Positions 11,620 through 21,560 of a stretch of DNA of 64,000 nucleotides are shown one piece after another (position 1 is the stretch's first letter; every line of letters begins with the position of its first letter). Source of the DNA: Hippopus hippopus (Eukaryota > Mollusca > Bivalvia > Cardiida > Cardiidae); NCBI GenBank assembly GCA_946811185.2, contig OX328097.1, forward strand, positions 6,372,242 to 6,436,241, read 5' to 3'. The notes under the pieces were generated by a model. The model worked only from the letters and a program-made list of their open reading frames with translations. It searched no databases and was not told where the DNA came from. The translations under genes were made by a program, and so were the position numbers.

Positions 11620-11772
11620 TTGTTTTTTTTTCGGTGAAAGATCGAAATTTATTTCATCTCGTGAACATCATCAGTAATATTTTCACTCGTAGCTGCGCCA
11701 CTCGTGAAAATATTACCGAGGATGTTCATTCGATGAAATAAATTTCGATCTTCCACCGTAAAAAAACAAATA
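11620..11772. repeat. ~150-bp inverted repeat (hairpin)
   Basis: Left arm GATCGAAATTTATTTCATC..GTAATATTTTCAC pairs with right arm GTGAAAATATTAC..GATGAAATAAATTTCGATC around a short spacer at 11690-11700. The outer bases are T-rich on the left and A-rich on the right. Probably a MITE of a separate family; no second copy seen in the window. Confidence 0.75.
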
Positions 11773-11803
11773 TCCTTTATTTCTTTATTTTTAAAAAGAC
11801 CCC

Positions 11804-12114
11804 TGCCGAGCCGCGGTAGCTCAGTCGGTAGCGTACAGGACTTCGGAACACGGGGAAGGTCGTTCGATCCCCGGCTCGACCAGTTTCCTTCCAAGGATTG
11901 ATGATAGTCATTGCGACAGGATTCATTCCTCTTTCACCGCCGACCATTGTTTCTACAATACTTATTTGGGAAAGCAGCCATTGACTTGGAAAGAATACTG
12001 TGCATAATGCTGGTAAAAGAAATTCCAGGAAAGCATGGACAGGTGCGCTGGCTGCCGCGATATAACTGAACTAATGTTGAAAACGGCTTTAAACACCAGA
12101 CAATCAAGCATTCA
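11804..12114 (+). mobile_element. tRNA-derived SINE, full length
   Basis: About 311 bp. The 5' head is tRNA-like: box A region TAGCTCAGTCGGTAGCG at 11817-11833 and box B-like GGTCGTTCGATCC. It is followed by a ~230-bp body shared with the copies at 36022-36334 and 41795-42080, and a short tail ACAATCAAG. A 13-bp target duplication, TTAAAAAGACCCC, flanks it at 11791-11803 and 12115-12127, marking retroposition. The target was itself part of a MITE-1 copy. Confidence 0.9.
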
Positions 12115-12316
12115 TTAAAAAGACCCCGGGAAAAAAGCTTTAAAGTACATTGTGGGAAAAGTAGAAAATGCTGCTCACCAGCATTTTCTCCATTTCCCAC
12201 AATGTTTTCTATCCTATCACAGACAAAATTTATCATTTGATCAATACTTATTTTGTCATCTGCAAACGTTTTCAATTTGAACCAGTATAAAACTTTGTCG
12301 TTTCGTAAAGAGTTAT
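12115..12316 (-). mobile_element. MITE-1 copy, split by the SINE
   Basis: The larger, right portion of a MITE-1 copy with hairpin at 12152-12206 and arm X on the right. Its left end lies before the SINE, at about 11770-11803. Confidence 0.75.
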
Positions 12317-12361
12317 ACTAATTTAGAATTTCCCACGTTATAACATAATTACCAGTAACAA

Positions 12362-12572
12362 TCTTTACTCTTTAAAAGACCCTGGGAAGAAATCTTTCAA
12401 AAACATCGTGGGAAAAGGAGAAAATGCTGGTAACCAACATTTTCTCCTTTTCCTACAATGTTTCCTATCCTATCTCGGACAAAATTTACCATTTGATCAA
12501 TGTTAATTTTGTCGGCTGCAAATGCTTTCAATTTGAACCAGTGTAAAATTTTGCTGTTTGGTAAAGGGTTAA
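12362..12572 (-). mobile_element. MITE-1 copy
   Basis: Starts TTTACTCTTTAAAAGACCCT; hairpin at 12408-12462; ends TTTGGTAAAGGGTTAA. Confidence 0.8.
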
Positions 12573-12861
12573 ACTAATTTACTTCTGCAAATGAAACACT
12601 TACCAAGCTTTTCAAAGATTCCAACTCCAACTGCATGTAAATAGGCACTCTCATTGTGTAGCGATGGTGGATCGAAAAAAAAAAGCAAACGCAAAGTATC
12701 GAAATTAGAAAATTTATTAAATTTGATAAATGTCATGGATTTGGTTTAAACAAATTTTATTGGAATTCATAATACAGTAAACACATACGTGTGTACATAT
12801 GTGTTTTATTTTGAACTGACAACTAAAGCATTTATAACAAAGCTTAAGCTTATTTTTCCTT

Positions 12862-13030
12862 TCACTAAACAATCCTGTGTTTTAAATGACCCTGAGGAAG
12901 AAGCCCTATTGAAAACATTGACGGAAAGTTAGTAAAAGCTAGTAACCATCATTTCGTCTTTTTCTCACAATGTTTTCTACCATTTCAAAAATGGAAATCA
13001 TCATTTGGACTACAATGTACAAATCAATCT
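12862..13030 (-). mobile_element. MITE-1 copy, degenerate
   Basis: Left arm recognisable (TTTAAATGACCCTGAGGAAG). The hairpin is decayed and the right arm is truncated near 13030. Confidence 0.6.
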
Positions 13031-13059
13031 GTCGCTTGCACTTTCTTTTACTTTGGACA

Positions 13060-13145
13060 CTCCCATTGCTTCCACTGACGATCCGACCTGGGGCATCCAG
13101 GTTACGAGTGCAATACTCTAAATACCACTGAGCCACGCAGGACCC
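13060..13145 (-). repeat. degenerate tRNA-like (SINE head) fragment
   Basis: On the minus strand: GGGGTCCTGCGTGGCTCAGT, then a box-B-like GGTCGGATCG. Too degenerate to fold as a tRNA. Confidence 0.35.
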
Positions 13146-13177
13146 CAATGCAAATACATGTATATGTACATGTATGT

Positions 13178-13482
13178 CATAACAAGAGCAATGCATGCGG
13201 ATGCCAACGCTCGGCTACAAGTGCTTGATTTTCAGTAAAAATTCAAAGTCGAAAAGGGGGCATAATTGCGCAAAAATTACTTTGATGATTATCTTCCCCT
13301 GTCGTATGAGTTCACCTTTTGATAGTTAATAGTTTGTCCAAGTTTGAAGAAAATATCTTTAGAAATAAGAGATATTACAAAATGTCAAAGCTTTCGCACA
13401 ACAATGACGCAGACGACGACGCCAGGGCTACAACCATAACTCGGCGGTATCTTCGAAAACAGCCGAACTAAAAATTTACCCT
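13178..13482 (+). repeat. 'AACAAGAGCA' dispersed repeat, longest copy (Helitron-like end)
   Basis: Starts AACAAGAGCAATGCATGCGG. It shares blocks in the same order with 20890-21155, 21987-22145 and 49795-49910, for example CCAACGCTCGGCT and AGTCGAAAAGGGGGCATAA. It ends with a CTCGGC..GCCGAA stem followed by CTAA, which resembles a Helitron CTRR 3' end. No coding capacity. Confidence 0.6.
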
Positions 13483-13544
13483 CGTAGTGAAAATAGATGT
13501 GATGGACTTTCCCAGTCAGTACTTAAGAAGCAGGAATTGCAATT

Positions 13545-13791
13545 TTAAAGCTTTCTTTGTCTGATAATCTGGTTCTAACGACCCCGAGAAAGACTGCTCT
13601 TGAAAACATTGTGGAAAAAGGAGAAAATGCTGGTAACCAGCATTTCTCCCTTTTCCACAATGTTTTCTACCGTTTTAAAGACAAATCCTTCGCTACATTT
13701 CAAATCCACATTTGAATTGTCGTCTGCAATTACTTTCAATTTTGACGCTACTAAATTATTTTACATCTGGTAAAGAGTTAAGACGGTACTG
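13545..13791 (-). mobile_element. MITE-1 copy
   Basis: Left arm CTAACGACCCCGAGAAAG; hairpin at 13612-13664 with one-base slippage (CATTTCTCCC); ends TCTGGTAAAGAGTTAA. Confidence 0.75.
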
Positions 13792-14260
13792 AGTTAGAAT
13801 TGGGAATACAATGTAAAAAGAGAACAATGGTCGATCTGAGTGCGATTTAAATAAGAATAAATCAATGGCAATGTAGGTACAAGTTAATGTCTTTTATTTT
13901 GTATATAAAAGTAGGCAATGGGCATTTTTGTAAAATGAAAGTTAATGCACAGGTGATCGCTGTAAAAATAAACTTTTTACTATATATCTATCGAACAACT
14001 TTGTGTATTGCGCCAGTCTACTTAGAGTTCATCATTTTGACGAATTCTGAAAAGAGATAAAAATACACGTGCCTATTAATCAGTGAAAAAAATCTTTACA
14101 ATAAAAAAAGAAATAAATGAAAAAATAAAATTTAATGGAAAAATAGTCTAATACACGAGGGATATTCGTAAAATAAACAGTGAAAAGTGATGAGATTTTG
14201 TACATGAAAAGTAATGTCTACATAAAATTTCGATCAAAGATAATTTGATATGTGAGCCAC
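13792..14260. other. unassigned intergenic DNA
   Basis: No gene or known repeat seen. Confidence 0.4.
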
Positions 14261-14264
14261 ACTA

Positions 14265-14515
14265 TGTGAGAAGGAGTGTTTAATGTATCTACAAAACAGT
14301 TTGACCCATGTCAGCCTGCGCAATCCGCACAGGCTGACACGAATCAAAACTTTTTGCTACTGGTAAATTTTATGTATATCCAAGCACCATATCGCCTCAT
14401 GATTTTGGTCGGTTGTAAGACAAACTGGATTTTATCCATCCATAATCATGTGACGACTTGCTCGGTATCATGCATCACGAAGATGCAATATTTTTTTTTT
14501 TGCCAGAGCACCGCT
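14265..14515. mobile_element. MITE-4 copy
   Basis: GC-rich stem at 14300-14345 (CCCATGTCAGCCTGCGCAAT / CGCACAGGCTGACACG). Far end has TGCATCACGAAGATGCAATA followed by a T run. Confidence 0.65.
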
Positions 14516-14579
14516 TATTTCTCTAAATATTTATTAATGCAACAGTTAAACTTAGCCATAGTTTCTTAGTGTTATAACG

Positions 14580-15405
14580 TCAGGTTGCTTAAGGCGAGCG
14601 TGACTCCGGTAAATGTTAACCCTTTTTCGATACGAAAATATTTTCAAATTATCAACTTCTGACATTTTCTGAAATTGACAGTTTGAGCACAAACTCAGTT
14701 GAGCATGAACTCACGGGCCCTGGCTAAGTGCTTGTAATGCACAGCTAAAACTGAGAATAGTGAAGAACGAATATAAATCTCTGCAAAATATTTAAAGAGA
14801 TTTGAATAAAATATCTATTCCTAAAAAATAACAGCTCCCTTTACCGCATCCTTTCATATTGGCAATGTGTGACTACTTCGATAAGACAACTTTTAATTTT
14901 CTAAATATCAAACGTAAATAGGTGAGACCACAGGCTTTTGGAGCTCCATTTGTCAATCACGAAACACCGAAATTTTCATGACTCGATTATCAGACACTTT
15001 TACTAAAACTAGCACATTGCATATCGCCCCTTTATCGTGTACAGTGTGATTGTAAACGATATAGAGGCGATGCGCCAGCGTGCTATTTTAAGCAACGGTG
15101 TCCGATGACGGAGCAATGAAAGTTTTGGTGTTCCGTGATAGGCCAATGGAACCTTAGTGGCCTTTGTTGAGACACACAGAGGTGCAATTTTATAAATATT
15201 GCAAAGATTACTTTTGAAAAATATGTGCCCATCAACTTATGTATACAAATATATTCTTTTTTCTTTGTTTTTACTTCCAAAAGCGTGTAAAAATTACTTG
15301 TGCTAAAGATTGTCAAATTTTGTTATGATGGAGTAGATGTTAGTCGCTCAATCGTCACAAACAGAAGAGATATAATTTGATAGAAAGAATCGAAAAGTGA
15401 ACGTG
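14580..15405. other. unassigned intergenic DNA
   Basis: Contains a loose inverted repeat between 14935-15020 and 15060-15150 (for example CACGAAACACCGAAATTTTC and its approximate inverse), perhaps another small hairpin element. No gene seen. Confidence 0.4.
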
Positions 15406-15414
15406 AATCGTGCT

Positions 15415-15615
15415 CTGTAAAAAGGTGGTATAATGTATCTTCAAGAAGTATCGAACATTTCAGCCTGAGCATTTTGTTTTTGGTAAATTTCCTACATGCC
15501 AAATGACCGCTCAAGACCCACCCTTTTTCAGACAAAATAGACCCCGTTTGTGCAACGACGTGCTTGGTTTTATGCATTACGAAGATGCACTAAAACCTCT
15601 TTCCCTGATCGCAGC
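15415..15615. mobile_element. MITE-4 copy, stem deleted
   Basis: Begins GTATAATGTATCTTCAAGAA and ends ATGCACTAAAACCTCTTTCC. The central stem is reduced to CATTTCAGCCTGAGC. Confidence 0.5.
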
Positions 15616-15634
15616 TCATGTAAAATGAGCAACA

Positions 15635-15902
15635 TATGGCTTGCAACACGCTAAAAGGGGCATTCGAACATTTGCGTAAAGTGTCGTCTTGGATCAGCCT
15701 GCGCAGTCCGCGCAGGCTAATCCGAGACGACACTTTACGACTACGTTAGATTTTGTGCTGCAGTAGACTTGTGCAAAACAGAAAATTACATAAAAATGGA
15801 AAGTGTTGTTTCGGATTAGCCTGCGCGGACTGCGAAAACTGATGCGAGACGACACTTTACGCAAATGTCCGAATGCCCCTTTTCACGTGTTGCAGGCCAT
15901 AT
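15635..15902. mobile_element. MITE-3 copy
   Basis: MITE-3 is a ~250-270-bp element with ends TATGGCCTGCAACACG..GGGGCATTCG, each followed by a GC-rich hairpin (CGTCTCGGATCAGCCTGCGC type). Here both ends and both hairpins are present (15685-15740 and 15808-15860), with a TA flank on each side. Confidence 0.85.
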
Positions 15903-16139
15903 GTGAAGAGAAGTGAACAATCAAAAAACATGCACACGAAAGAAGTTTGATAGTGCTGCTGTAGTCTTCTCTTTTGCTTCAGACTACGTTTTGAAAACTT
16001 TTGTGAAAAACTGAACATTTTTTCAAGGGGAAAAAACTATTTGTTTGGCATTTCAACTCCGTTTTCAATACTACTTCAAGTTACAACACGGCTGTCAGTA
16101 TACGTATTCATACGTTCTGTTTCTTTTCTACTACTACGC

Positions 16140-16290
16140 ATAATACTCTTTCTAAAACACCAACTTGTCTGAAACATTCTTTATGTAATTCTCAAGAATT
16201 TTCTATGTTTGAAAGTAACACAACTTCTTATTGCCAAACCACATGGTTTAGTTAGTCAGAAATTGCGTCATTTTCTATATCTAGAATAAG
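16140..16290. mobile_element. palindromic MITE fragment (MITE-5)
   Basis: Core AAACCACATGGTTTAGTTAG and arms (TGTTTGAAAGTAACACAACT) match the centre of the better copy at 17337-17535. Confidence 0.6.
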
Positions 16291-16359
16291 TCTAAAATTC
16301 AATTAACGATGGTTTGTAAACACGTGATCAACTGCTTCAATATTTATACCCATCTATAC

Positions 16360-16535
16360 AGCAGAGGACAAAATAGATGTGACGCAAAAAATAGGATATG
16401 TCTTTGGAAGGGTATAAAAATACCGTTGGAAAGAAATGTCGGCTTCTAGCAGATTCTTCATTTCCTACAATGGTCTCAAAATTCTTCTCCTTCAGGGTCG
16501 TTAGAAAACACGTGATCGTTTGGTGAAGGGATATA
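16360..16535 (+). mobile_element. MITE-1 copy, strongly degenerate
   Basis: Retains GACAAAATAGATGTGACGCA and CTTCAGGGTCGTTAGAAAAC. The hairpin is lost. Confidence 0.5.
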
Positions 16536-16539
16536 CAAG

Positions 16540-17330
16540 TGAACATACGGTGAATATGTGAAAGCGTAGAGCCTATTCGTCTAATAGTATCCTAGTCAGA
16601 CAGCCTTACCATCAATTATCCATTCATCATGTAAACAAACTCTAAAAGGTAATGAAAGAGCTAGATGTTTGCACGGCGAAAATATAGTATCAACCTGTAA
16701 AAAACTTTTATACAGGTACAAAAATTAATGCAAATTCTATTCATTTTTACTTTAATAGTCACATATTTTCCCCGAAGTCTGCGATTTAAAAATCTGTTTC
16801 AGTGGGAAGCATTCATAACGACATTCCGGATATTGTTGGATTTATTTACAGACATTTGTGGCTTATGGCTATAGACGAAGGTCAAGGTCACTCTAACGAT
16901 AATGATCATTTATTCAACAGTAACTTGAAAAAAATCTATGATTTAGATTGACGAATGTTAGCATGATGATATATCTTTATATATCGGAAATGCAGATCAT
17001 GTACAGATTTTGATTCTACGTAATAAGTTAAGGCCAAGGTCACTGTTTCTAGAATTGGACAAAAAAATGGAACTGGCAATAACTATGTCACCGCCCATGA
17101 TTTCTAAAGCCACGCCTTGATTCTGCGTTATATGGTGTGTTTCCTTGAACACGAATGTATGACTAGCATCATTTGGTGTGTATTTAGCGACGATCGCCTA
17201 ATCAATTTATGATGTTTATGATGTTTGTTTCTGAAACTTCACATCGGGATAGGTAATCGATTTTTAAAGCTATAAATGTTTTCATAATCACTATCAGGGA
17301 TCTTTTCAAAGTCGTTTGTTGCAAAAATAA
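16540..17330. other. unassigned intergenic DNA
   Basis: No gene recognised. The missing last exon of the calmodulin-like gene (about 10 residues after NYE) would lie downstream of 17622 on the minus strand, possibly here, but I could not identify it. Confidence 0.35.
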
Positions 17331-17336
17331 CTTCAG

Positions 17337-17535
17337 GGTCCACATTCGCCAACCATTCTTTAGAACATTGTTTGTCTTATTCTCCATGATTTTCTAAATT
17401 TGAAAGTACTACAACTTCTGACTGGCTAAACCAAATGGTTTAGCCAGTCAGAAGTTGTGTCAGTACTTTCAAATTTAGAAATTTCTGGACAATAAGACTG
17501 AGAACGTTCTCGAGAATGGTTGGTGAATACGGACC
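17337..17535. mobile_element. palindromic MITE (MITE-5), near full length
   Basis: About 200 bp, almost entirely an inverted repeat centred on CCAAATGGTTTAGCCAG near 17440. Outer ends are GGGTCCACATTCGCCAACCA and its inverse TGGTTGGTGAATACGGACCC. Other copies at 16140-16290 and 62420-62607. Confidence 0.85.
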
Positions 17536-17621
17536 CAGGACGTAAATAGTTGCAAGTGTTCTTTAAATTTCACCAGAACATAACAATTAGTTGAGTATAT
17601 GTAGGTACAAATTGAAACTAC

Positions 17622-17864
17622 CTTCATAATTGACTTGACCGTCTCCGTCCACGTCGGCTTCTCGAATCATTTCAGCAACCTCTTCGTCTGTCAGTTTTTC
17701 CCCAAGATTTGTCATCACGAGACGCAGTTCGGCTGCACTGATAAAACCGTTGCCGTCCTTATCGAAGACCTGGAATGCCTCGCGTAATTCCTCATTGACA
17801 TCCGTGTCTTGAGCCTTTTTTGACATCATCGTGAGGAATTCTGGGAAGTCTATGGTTCCGTTTC
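17622..17864 (-). CDS. calmodulin-like protein, one internal exon (EF-hands 3 and 4)
   Basis: Single 243-bp exon on the minus strand. Acceptor AG lies at 17866-17865, donor GT at 17621-17620, and both introns are phase 1. It encodes the end of EF-hand 2 ([14 protein letters not shown]), a linker, EF-hand 3 ([12 protein letters not shown]) and EF-hand 4 ([11 protein letters not shown]). Both boundaries fall where vertebrate calmodulin genes have introns (GAT-G|GC before GNGTID, and after NYE); vertebrates split this segment by one further intron (107+136 bp), which is absent here. Calcium-ligand residues are intact. Substitutions relative to the nearly invariant animal calmodulin ([26 protein letters not shown]) point to a calmodulin-like paralogue. 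The first exons and the short last exon were not found, so the gene is partial in this annotation or a stranded exon. Confidence 0.8.
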
Positions 17865-17923
17865 CTATTAATAGATATCCTAGAGCATGATATGTTTGGA
17901 AAAGGTATAATATAATAAAATAT

Positions 17924-18175
17924 GACCCCTGTTCTGTGAAAAAGGGATTGATGCATCTCCGTGATGCAATACATGTATATCAAACAAATCATGATAATTA
18001 TGGATCCATAAAATCTATTTTGTTTGACAAAATATTAAATCATGAGATAGAATGGTCCTTGGATATGCAGGAATGATTGACCAACAGCATAAAGTTAGAC
18101 TCAGGTAAGCATGCGCTGACTGCTGACCTAAGTAGATATTTTTTGCACATGCATTAAACTCCTTTTTCACAAAGT
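17924..18175. mobile_element. MITE-4 copy
   Basis: Begins TGTTCTGTGAAAAAGGG followed by GATGCATCTCCGTGATGCA. The stem at 18090-18140 is weakened; ends TTTTTCACAAAGTATAGCTG. Confidence 0.65.
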
Positions 18176-18187
18176 ATAGCTGATATA

Positions 18188-18408
18188 TTTAACTCTTTTA
18201 CCAGGCGATAAAAATATAGATTAATCCAAATGAAAACCATTTGCAGACGTTAAATTCAATTCCATTCAAATGAAGGGATTTATCGTTGGAAACTATAAAA
18301 CATTGTGGAAAAAAGTTACCAGCATTTTCTCCTTTCCCCACAATGTTTTCAAAAGCGATATGTCTCCGAGTCGTTAAAATTAGGGATTGTGCTGTAAAAA
18401 GTTAAGGC
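18188..18408 (+). mobile_element. MITE-1 copy
   Basis: Starts TTTAACTCTTTTACCAGGCG. The left hairpin half is shortened (GTGGAAAAAAGTTACCAGC). Right end GCTGTAAAAAGTTAA. Confidence 0.7.
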
Positions 18409-18565
18409 ATCCGCGTAAGTAGAAAAAGGTCATAGGTTCGATCCCAGTGGGAGAATAAGTCGTATAGATATGGCCGGTTGGTGAGCCGCCACTTGTAGCG
18501 GTTACCAAATGACTAAATGCCTTGTGCATTGGTATGAAAGATAAGGACATGGCCAGTTAATGTTT
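18395..18565 (+). repeat. tRNA-like SINE fragment
   Basis: Contains a box-B-like GGTTCGATCCCAGTGGGAG at about 18436 and an A-rich tail (18569-18583), consistent with a SINE of a different family from the one at 11804. Box A is weak. Confidence 0.45.
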
Positions 18566-18649
18566 AAGAAAAAAAAAAAAAAGTCTCAAATTTCAGATGG
18601 TGGTTGTCCCAAACAAAGGAGTTGATGCTCTAGTAAGAAATACTTTTTT

Positions 18650-18800
18650 TTTATGTTGGTGACAGTGGAGTAGAAGTAGAGTCTCGGCCTTTCAATCAAA
18701 GGTTCGGGTCCGAGCTCTGTCATGAGCGAGGTCAATCTTTCGAACCATTCACATCATGGCACAAGTGTTGTTTAATGTTTCCAGGAGACATACACCGAGA
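18650..18800 (+). repeat. tRNA-like SINE head
   Basis: GTTGGTGACAGTGGAGTAGA followed by box-B-like GGTTCGGGTCCGAGCTC. The body continues to about 18800, where it ends near a short TATATA tract. Confidence 0.45.
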
Positions 18801-19098
18801 GTGATATATATAAGTTGTAAAACATTGTTTCACAATCGATATAAATGAAAAACTTCGCAATTCACCAATATTCTGCACTTGTGGGTCCATGGGTCCGGGT
18901 GTACCTTAGCCATCTGATTTTGCTTTCTTATGTTTGTATGTCTTGTCTACGTGTCATTGTAGTAAAATAAACTATAAACTGGACGTGTAAATTTGACATG
19001 AACCTGGATCTACCCGATATCCAAAAAAAGGGTGGTGCAGGTGAACTTTAGTATAATAATGGATTTGGTCTCGATGGTTCCGAGTCATAATTGAACTG

Positions 19099-19383
19099 TA
19101 ATGCGAACGCGATAATTATGGTATTTGTTTACCAATACTGGTTCATTGAAAACATAAATGCCTGCCATAAGCTGTAAATATAGCTGTTATTTTACATTGC
19201 CAGCAGTGCATCTGCTACCGTCGTGCAGATCGCAGGCGTGTCGTTAATGATTGACACAGGTGGATGGCAAATTTGTGGCGTTCGGTTTACACACTGCATT
19301 TAAACTTCTGTGTTTCTGTTTTCAATAGCATGGAATGAGCCAGTGTTGGTTAACAAATACAACGACTATCGCGTTCGCATTAT
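19099..19383. mobile_element. terminal-inverted-repeat element (MITE)
   Basis: About 285 bp with ~60-bp inverted ends: TAATGCGAACGCGATAAT on the left and its inverse ATCGCGTTCGCATTA on the right. Similarity continues inward (GTATTTGTTTACCAATACTG against the inverse of the right arm). No coding region. Only copy seen here. Confidence 0.8.
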
Positions 19384-19479
19384 ACATGTACTTGCGTAAG
19401 TTTGTTTTTAAAACCAATCCATTTTACATCAATAGTGAAAGAAACTTTACAACTGAAATGAATCGATGATTACCTCCCG

Positions 19480-19612
19480 GAAACCTTACCCAGTACTGGC
19501 GTGGGTAGGTCCAAAGGTTTACCCTGCTCATAGCATAATTCGAACCCGGAAGGTTTGACCTGAAAAGCCGACGACGTTCTACTCTTACTCGACTAGCACC
19601 CACACTAAGTGT
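19480..19612 (-). repeat. tRNA-like SINE head
   Basis: Minus strand reads GTGGGTGCTAGTCGAGTAAG, then box-B-like CGGGTTCGAATTATGC. Distinct from the other SINE heads in the window. Confidence 0.4.
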
Positions 19613-19787
19613 CTTTTTTATTATACTGTGTCACCCCTTTTGATTTTCTCCTTACTTACTTATATATGAACTGACGATCTTACTTACTTCCTTACTTAAG
19701 AAACGAACTAACGAACGTACCTACAAACCAACCTACTGACTGACTGATCCACGGACTGACCGACCGATCTCCGACTGATTGACTGAC

Positions 19788-20022
19788 TTCGAGATTGAGG
19801 GCATTCGCATGCGACACGTTAAATGTTGCATAAAGAATGGGACCTATATCAGAAAGAGTACAAAACATTGTGGGAAGACAAGAAAATGCTGGTATCAAGC
19901 ATTTTCTTCCCCGGGGGCGTCTGAACACGGTAACCAGCCTTTTCTCCTCTTTCCCACAATGATATAATGAATGTTCTTCCCAAGGGTCGTTCAAACACCG
20001 AATTCTTTTGTAAAAGGTTAAC
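19788..20022 (+). mobile_element. MITE-1 copy with chimeric hairpin
   Basis: The hairpin at 19865-19962 contains a ~30-bp insert (TTCCCCGGGGGCGTCTGAAC) followed by a second GGTAACCAGC centre. It therefore carries the middle of two elements, indicating recombination or template switching. Confidence 0.75.
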
Positions 20023-20279
20023 TTTCGCGTTTTTTTTTTTTAGATGAACCACAGCGTAAAATTTTCACAAGTAGACTCCACGACATTTAAAATGTTTTGT
20101 GTACAACACAGATTATGAAATCTGCAAATAATATTGCTTATTACACCAACAAATCTATTCATAAGTTGTGTTGAAATTTATTTTTTTTTATTCATTATTT
20201 TAAGGAGTGTTACTGGCAGGAACAAATATAATAGGACATGTAATTATCTACCGTCAGTCTGCCATGTACTAGTTCAACA

Positions 20280-20505
20280 CTTAACTTTTTACCATACAGT
20301 CACGTGGTTTAACGGCTTTGAGGAGAATGCTTCAGAAAACTTCGTAGGAAAGGGTGAAATTCTGGTAACCATCATTTCTCCTTTTCCAATTGTAATGTTT
20401 TTTATATTTTCAACGATTTCCACTTTTTGAACCACTTTTATTTTGTCGTCTGCAAGCACTTTGAACCTGGACGAGTTCTAACTACGTAGAATGGTAAACA
20501 TTTAA
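20280..20505 (-). mobile_element. MITE-1 copy, last one before the TLR array
   Basis: Starts CTTAACTTTTTACCATACAG; hairpin decayed (GGTGAAATTCTGGTAACC, then ATCATTTCTCC); ends GAATGGTAAACATTTAA. Confidence 0.7.
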
Positions 20506-20722
20506 ACTGCATAGAGAGACCAGCTTGAGAACGTTTTTGAGAACCTGCAGTCTGGTCCTGGATCTAAACCGTGAAATGATTTGTGTGATACTCTGGTCTA
20601 AAATGCCTGGACCAGTCAATGCCATTGAAAAAAAGCTTTTGTGGACTGCATAGATTAAGATCAGACTGCACAGAATGTGCAGTTTAATTTTGGATCTATA
20701 CCGGTTGTTTAGTCAAGACTAT
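20500..20722. mobile_element. MITE-2 copy
   Basis: Palindrome at 20650-20705 (AAGATCAGACTGCACAGAAT). It also overlaps sequence shared with 50190, 42300 and 61550 (GTGTGATACTCTGGTCTAAA), a flank that recurs in the TLR blocks. Confidence 0.6.
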
Positions 20723-20889
20723 ATGATAGGTTTCTGAGTTTCAGTGGATCATATCTTCAGTCTTCGAAAGCAGACCTTCCTACATATTTGGCCCTGATGG
20801 AACAAGAAAGATTAAAAAAATAACTGCGTGAACGGTACTAAAATATAAATATCAAACCTGTTCTATGGTTCAATACAAAGAGAAATAAT

Positions 20890-21155
20890 AACAAGAGCAC
20901 CGCATGCGGTTGCCAACGTTTTGCTGCAGTTGCTTGATGTTAGTGAAAATTGTAAGTCGAAAAAAAGGCATAACTGCGCCAAAATACTTTCATGGATACC
21001 TGCCCTTGTTGCATGGTTTTCACTCTTGAAAGTTAAAACGGAGTCTGAGTTTGAAGTAAATATCTTCAGTAATAACAGACATATAAAAAAAAAATATCAA
21101 AGTTTTTGCCCGAACACGCAGAAGACGATGTAGACGCAGACGACGACAGGGCTGA
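20890..21155 (+). repeat. 'AACAAGAGCA' dispersed repeat copy
   Basis: Starts AACAAGAGCACCGCATGCGG. Contains CAGACGACGACAGGGCT near its end, like the 13178 copy. Confidence 0.6.
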
Positions 21156-21159
21156 TGCT

Positions 21160-21560
21160 GAAAATAGTGTGCCTGTACATAGATGTAGACTGTAAAGCTA
21201 TAGGTAATAGGGTAATTCATGAAAAATGTAAAATCAGAAGTTGGTACAAAAAAAGGGTATCCCAATATAATATGCATTTGCTGCGTGTGAGCAAGCACCG
21301 CGGGTTATCGATTGATAGGAGAAACCCTTGTATATTGGTGTCATAAATGGGCCTGCAAAAAGGCCCGCGCCAGCAGAGGACCACAGAGAAAATATGTTTA
21401 CACTTTCGACCAATCTCAAATTACTGTTTATTCATACTAGACTAAAAACAGAGGTCAGCAGCTTATATACAGCTACGACGAAACACAAAAATTAGGATTA
21501 CTTACACACCCCATAAAGAGTTTATGCGTGTATTTTCATGAAGAAAATCTCTCATATTTT
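21160..21560. repeat. distal 5' flank of the TLR unit, copy A
   Basis: Shares ordered blocks with 28340-29500 plus 31190-31260 (B), 43790-44175 (C) and 51170-51390 (D), for example AAACCCTTGTATATTGG, GGGCCTGCAAAAAGGCC and TTTATGCGTGTATTTTCATG. It is non-coding and marks the duplicated unit. Confidence 0.7.

Noticed and set aside
11812..11884. Possible tRNA gene
   Set aside because: Box A and box B-like text is present, but it continues into the SINE body, is flanked by a target duplication and recurs in two other copies, so it is a SINE head.
648..13791. CRISPR-like regularly repeated palindromes
   Set aside because: Spacing is irregular, copies occur in both orientations with long diverged arms, and the context is eukaryotic; these are MITEs.
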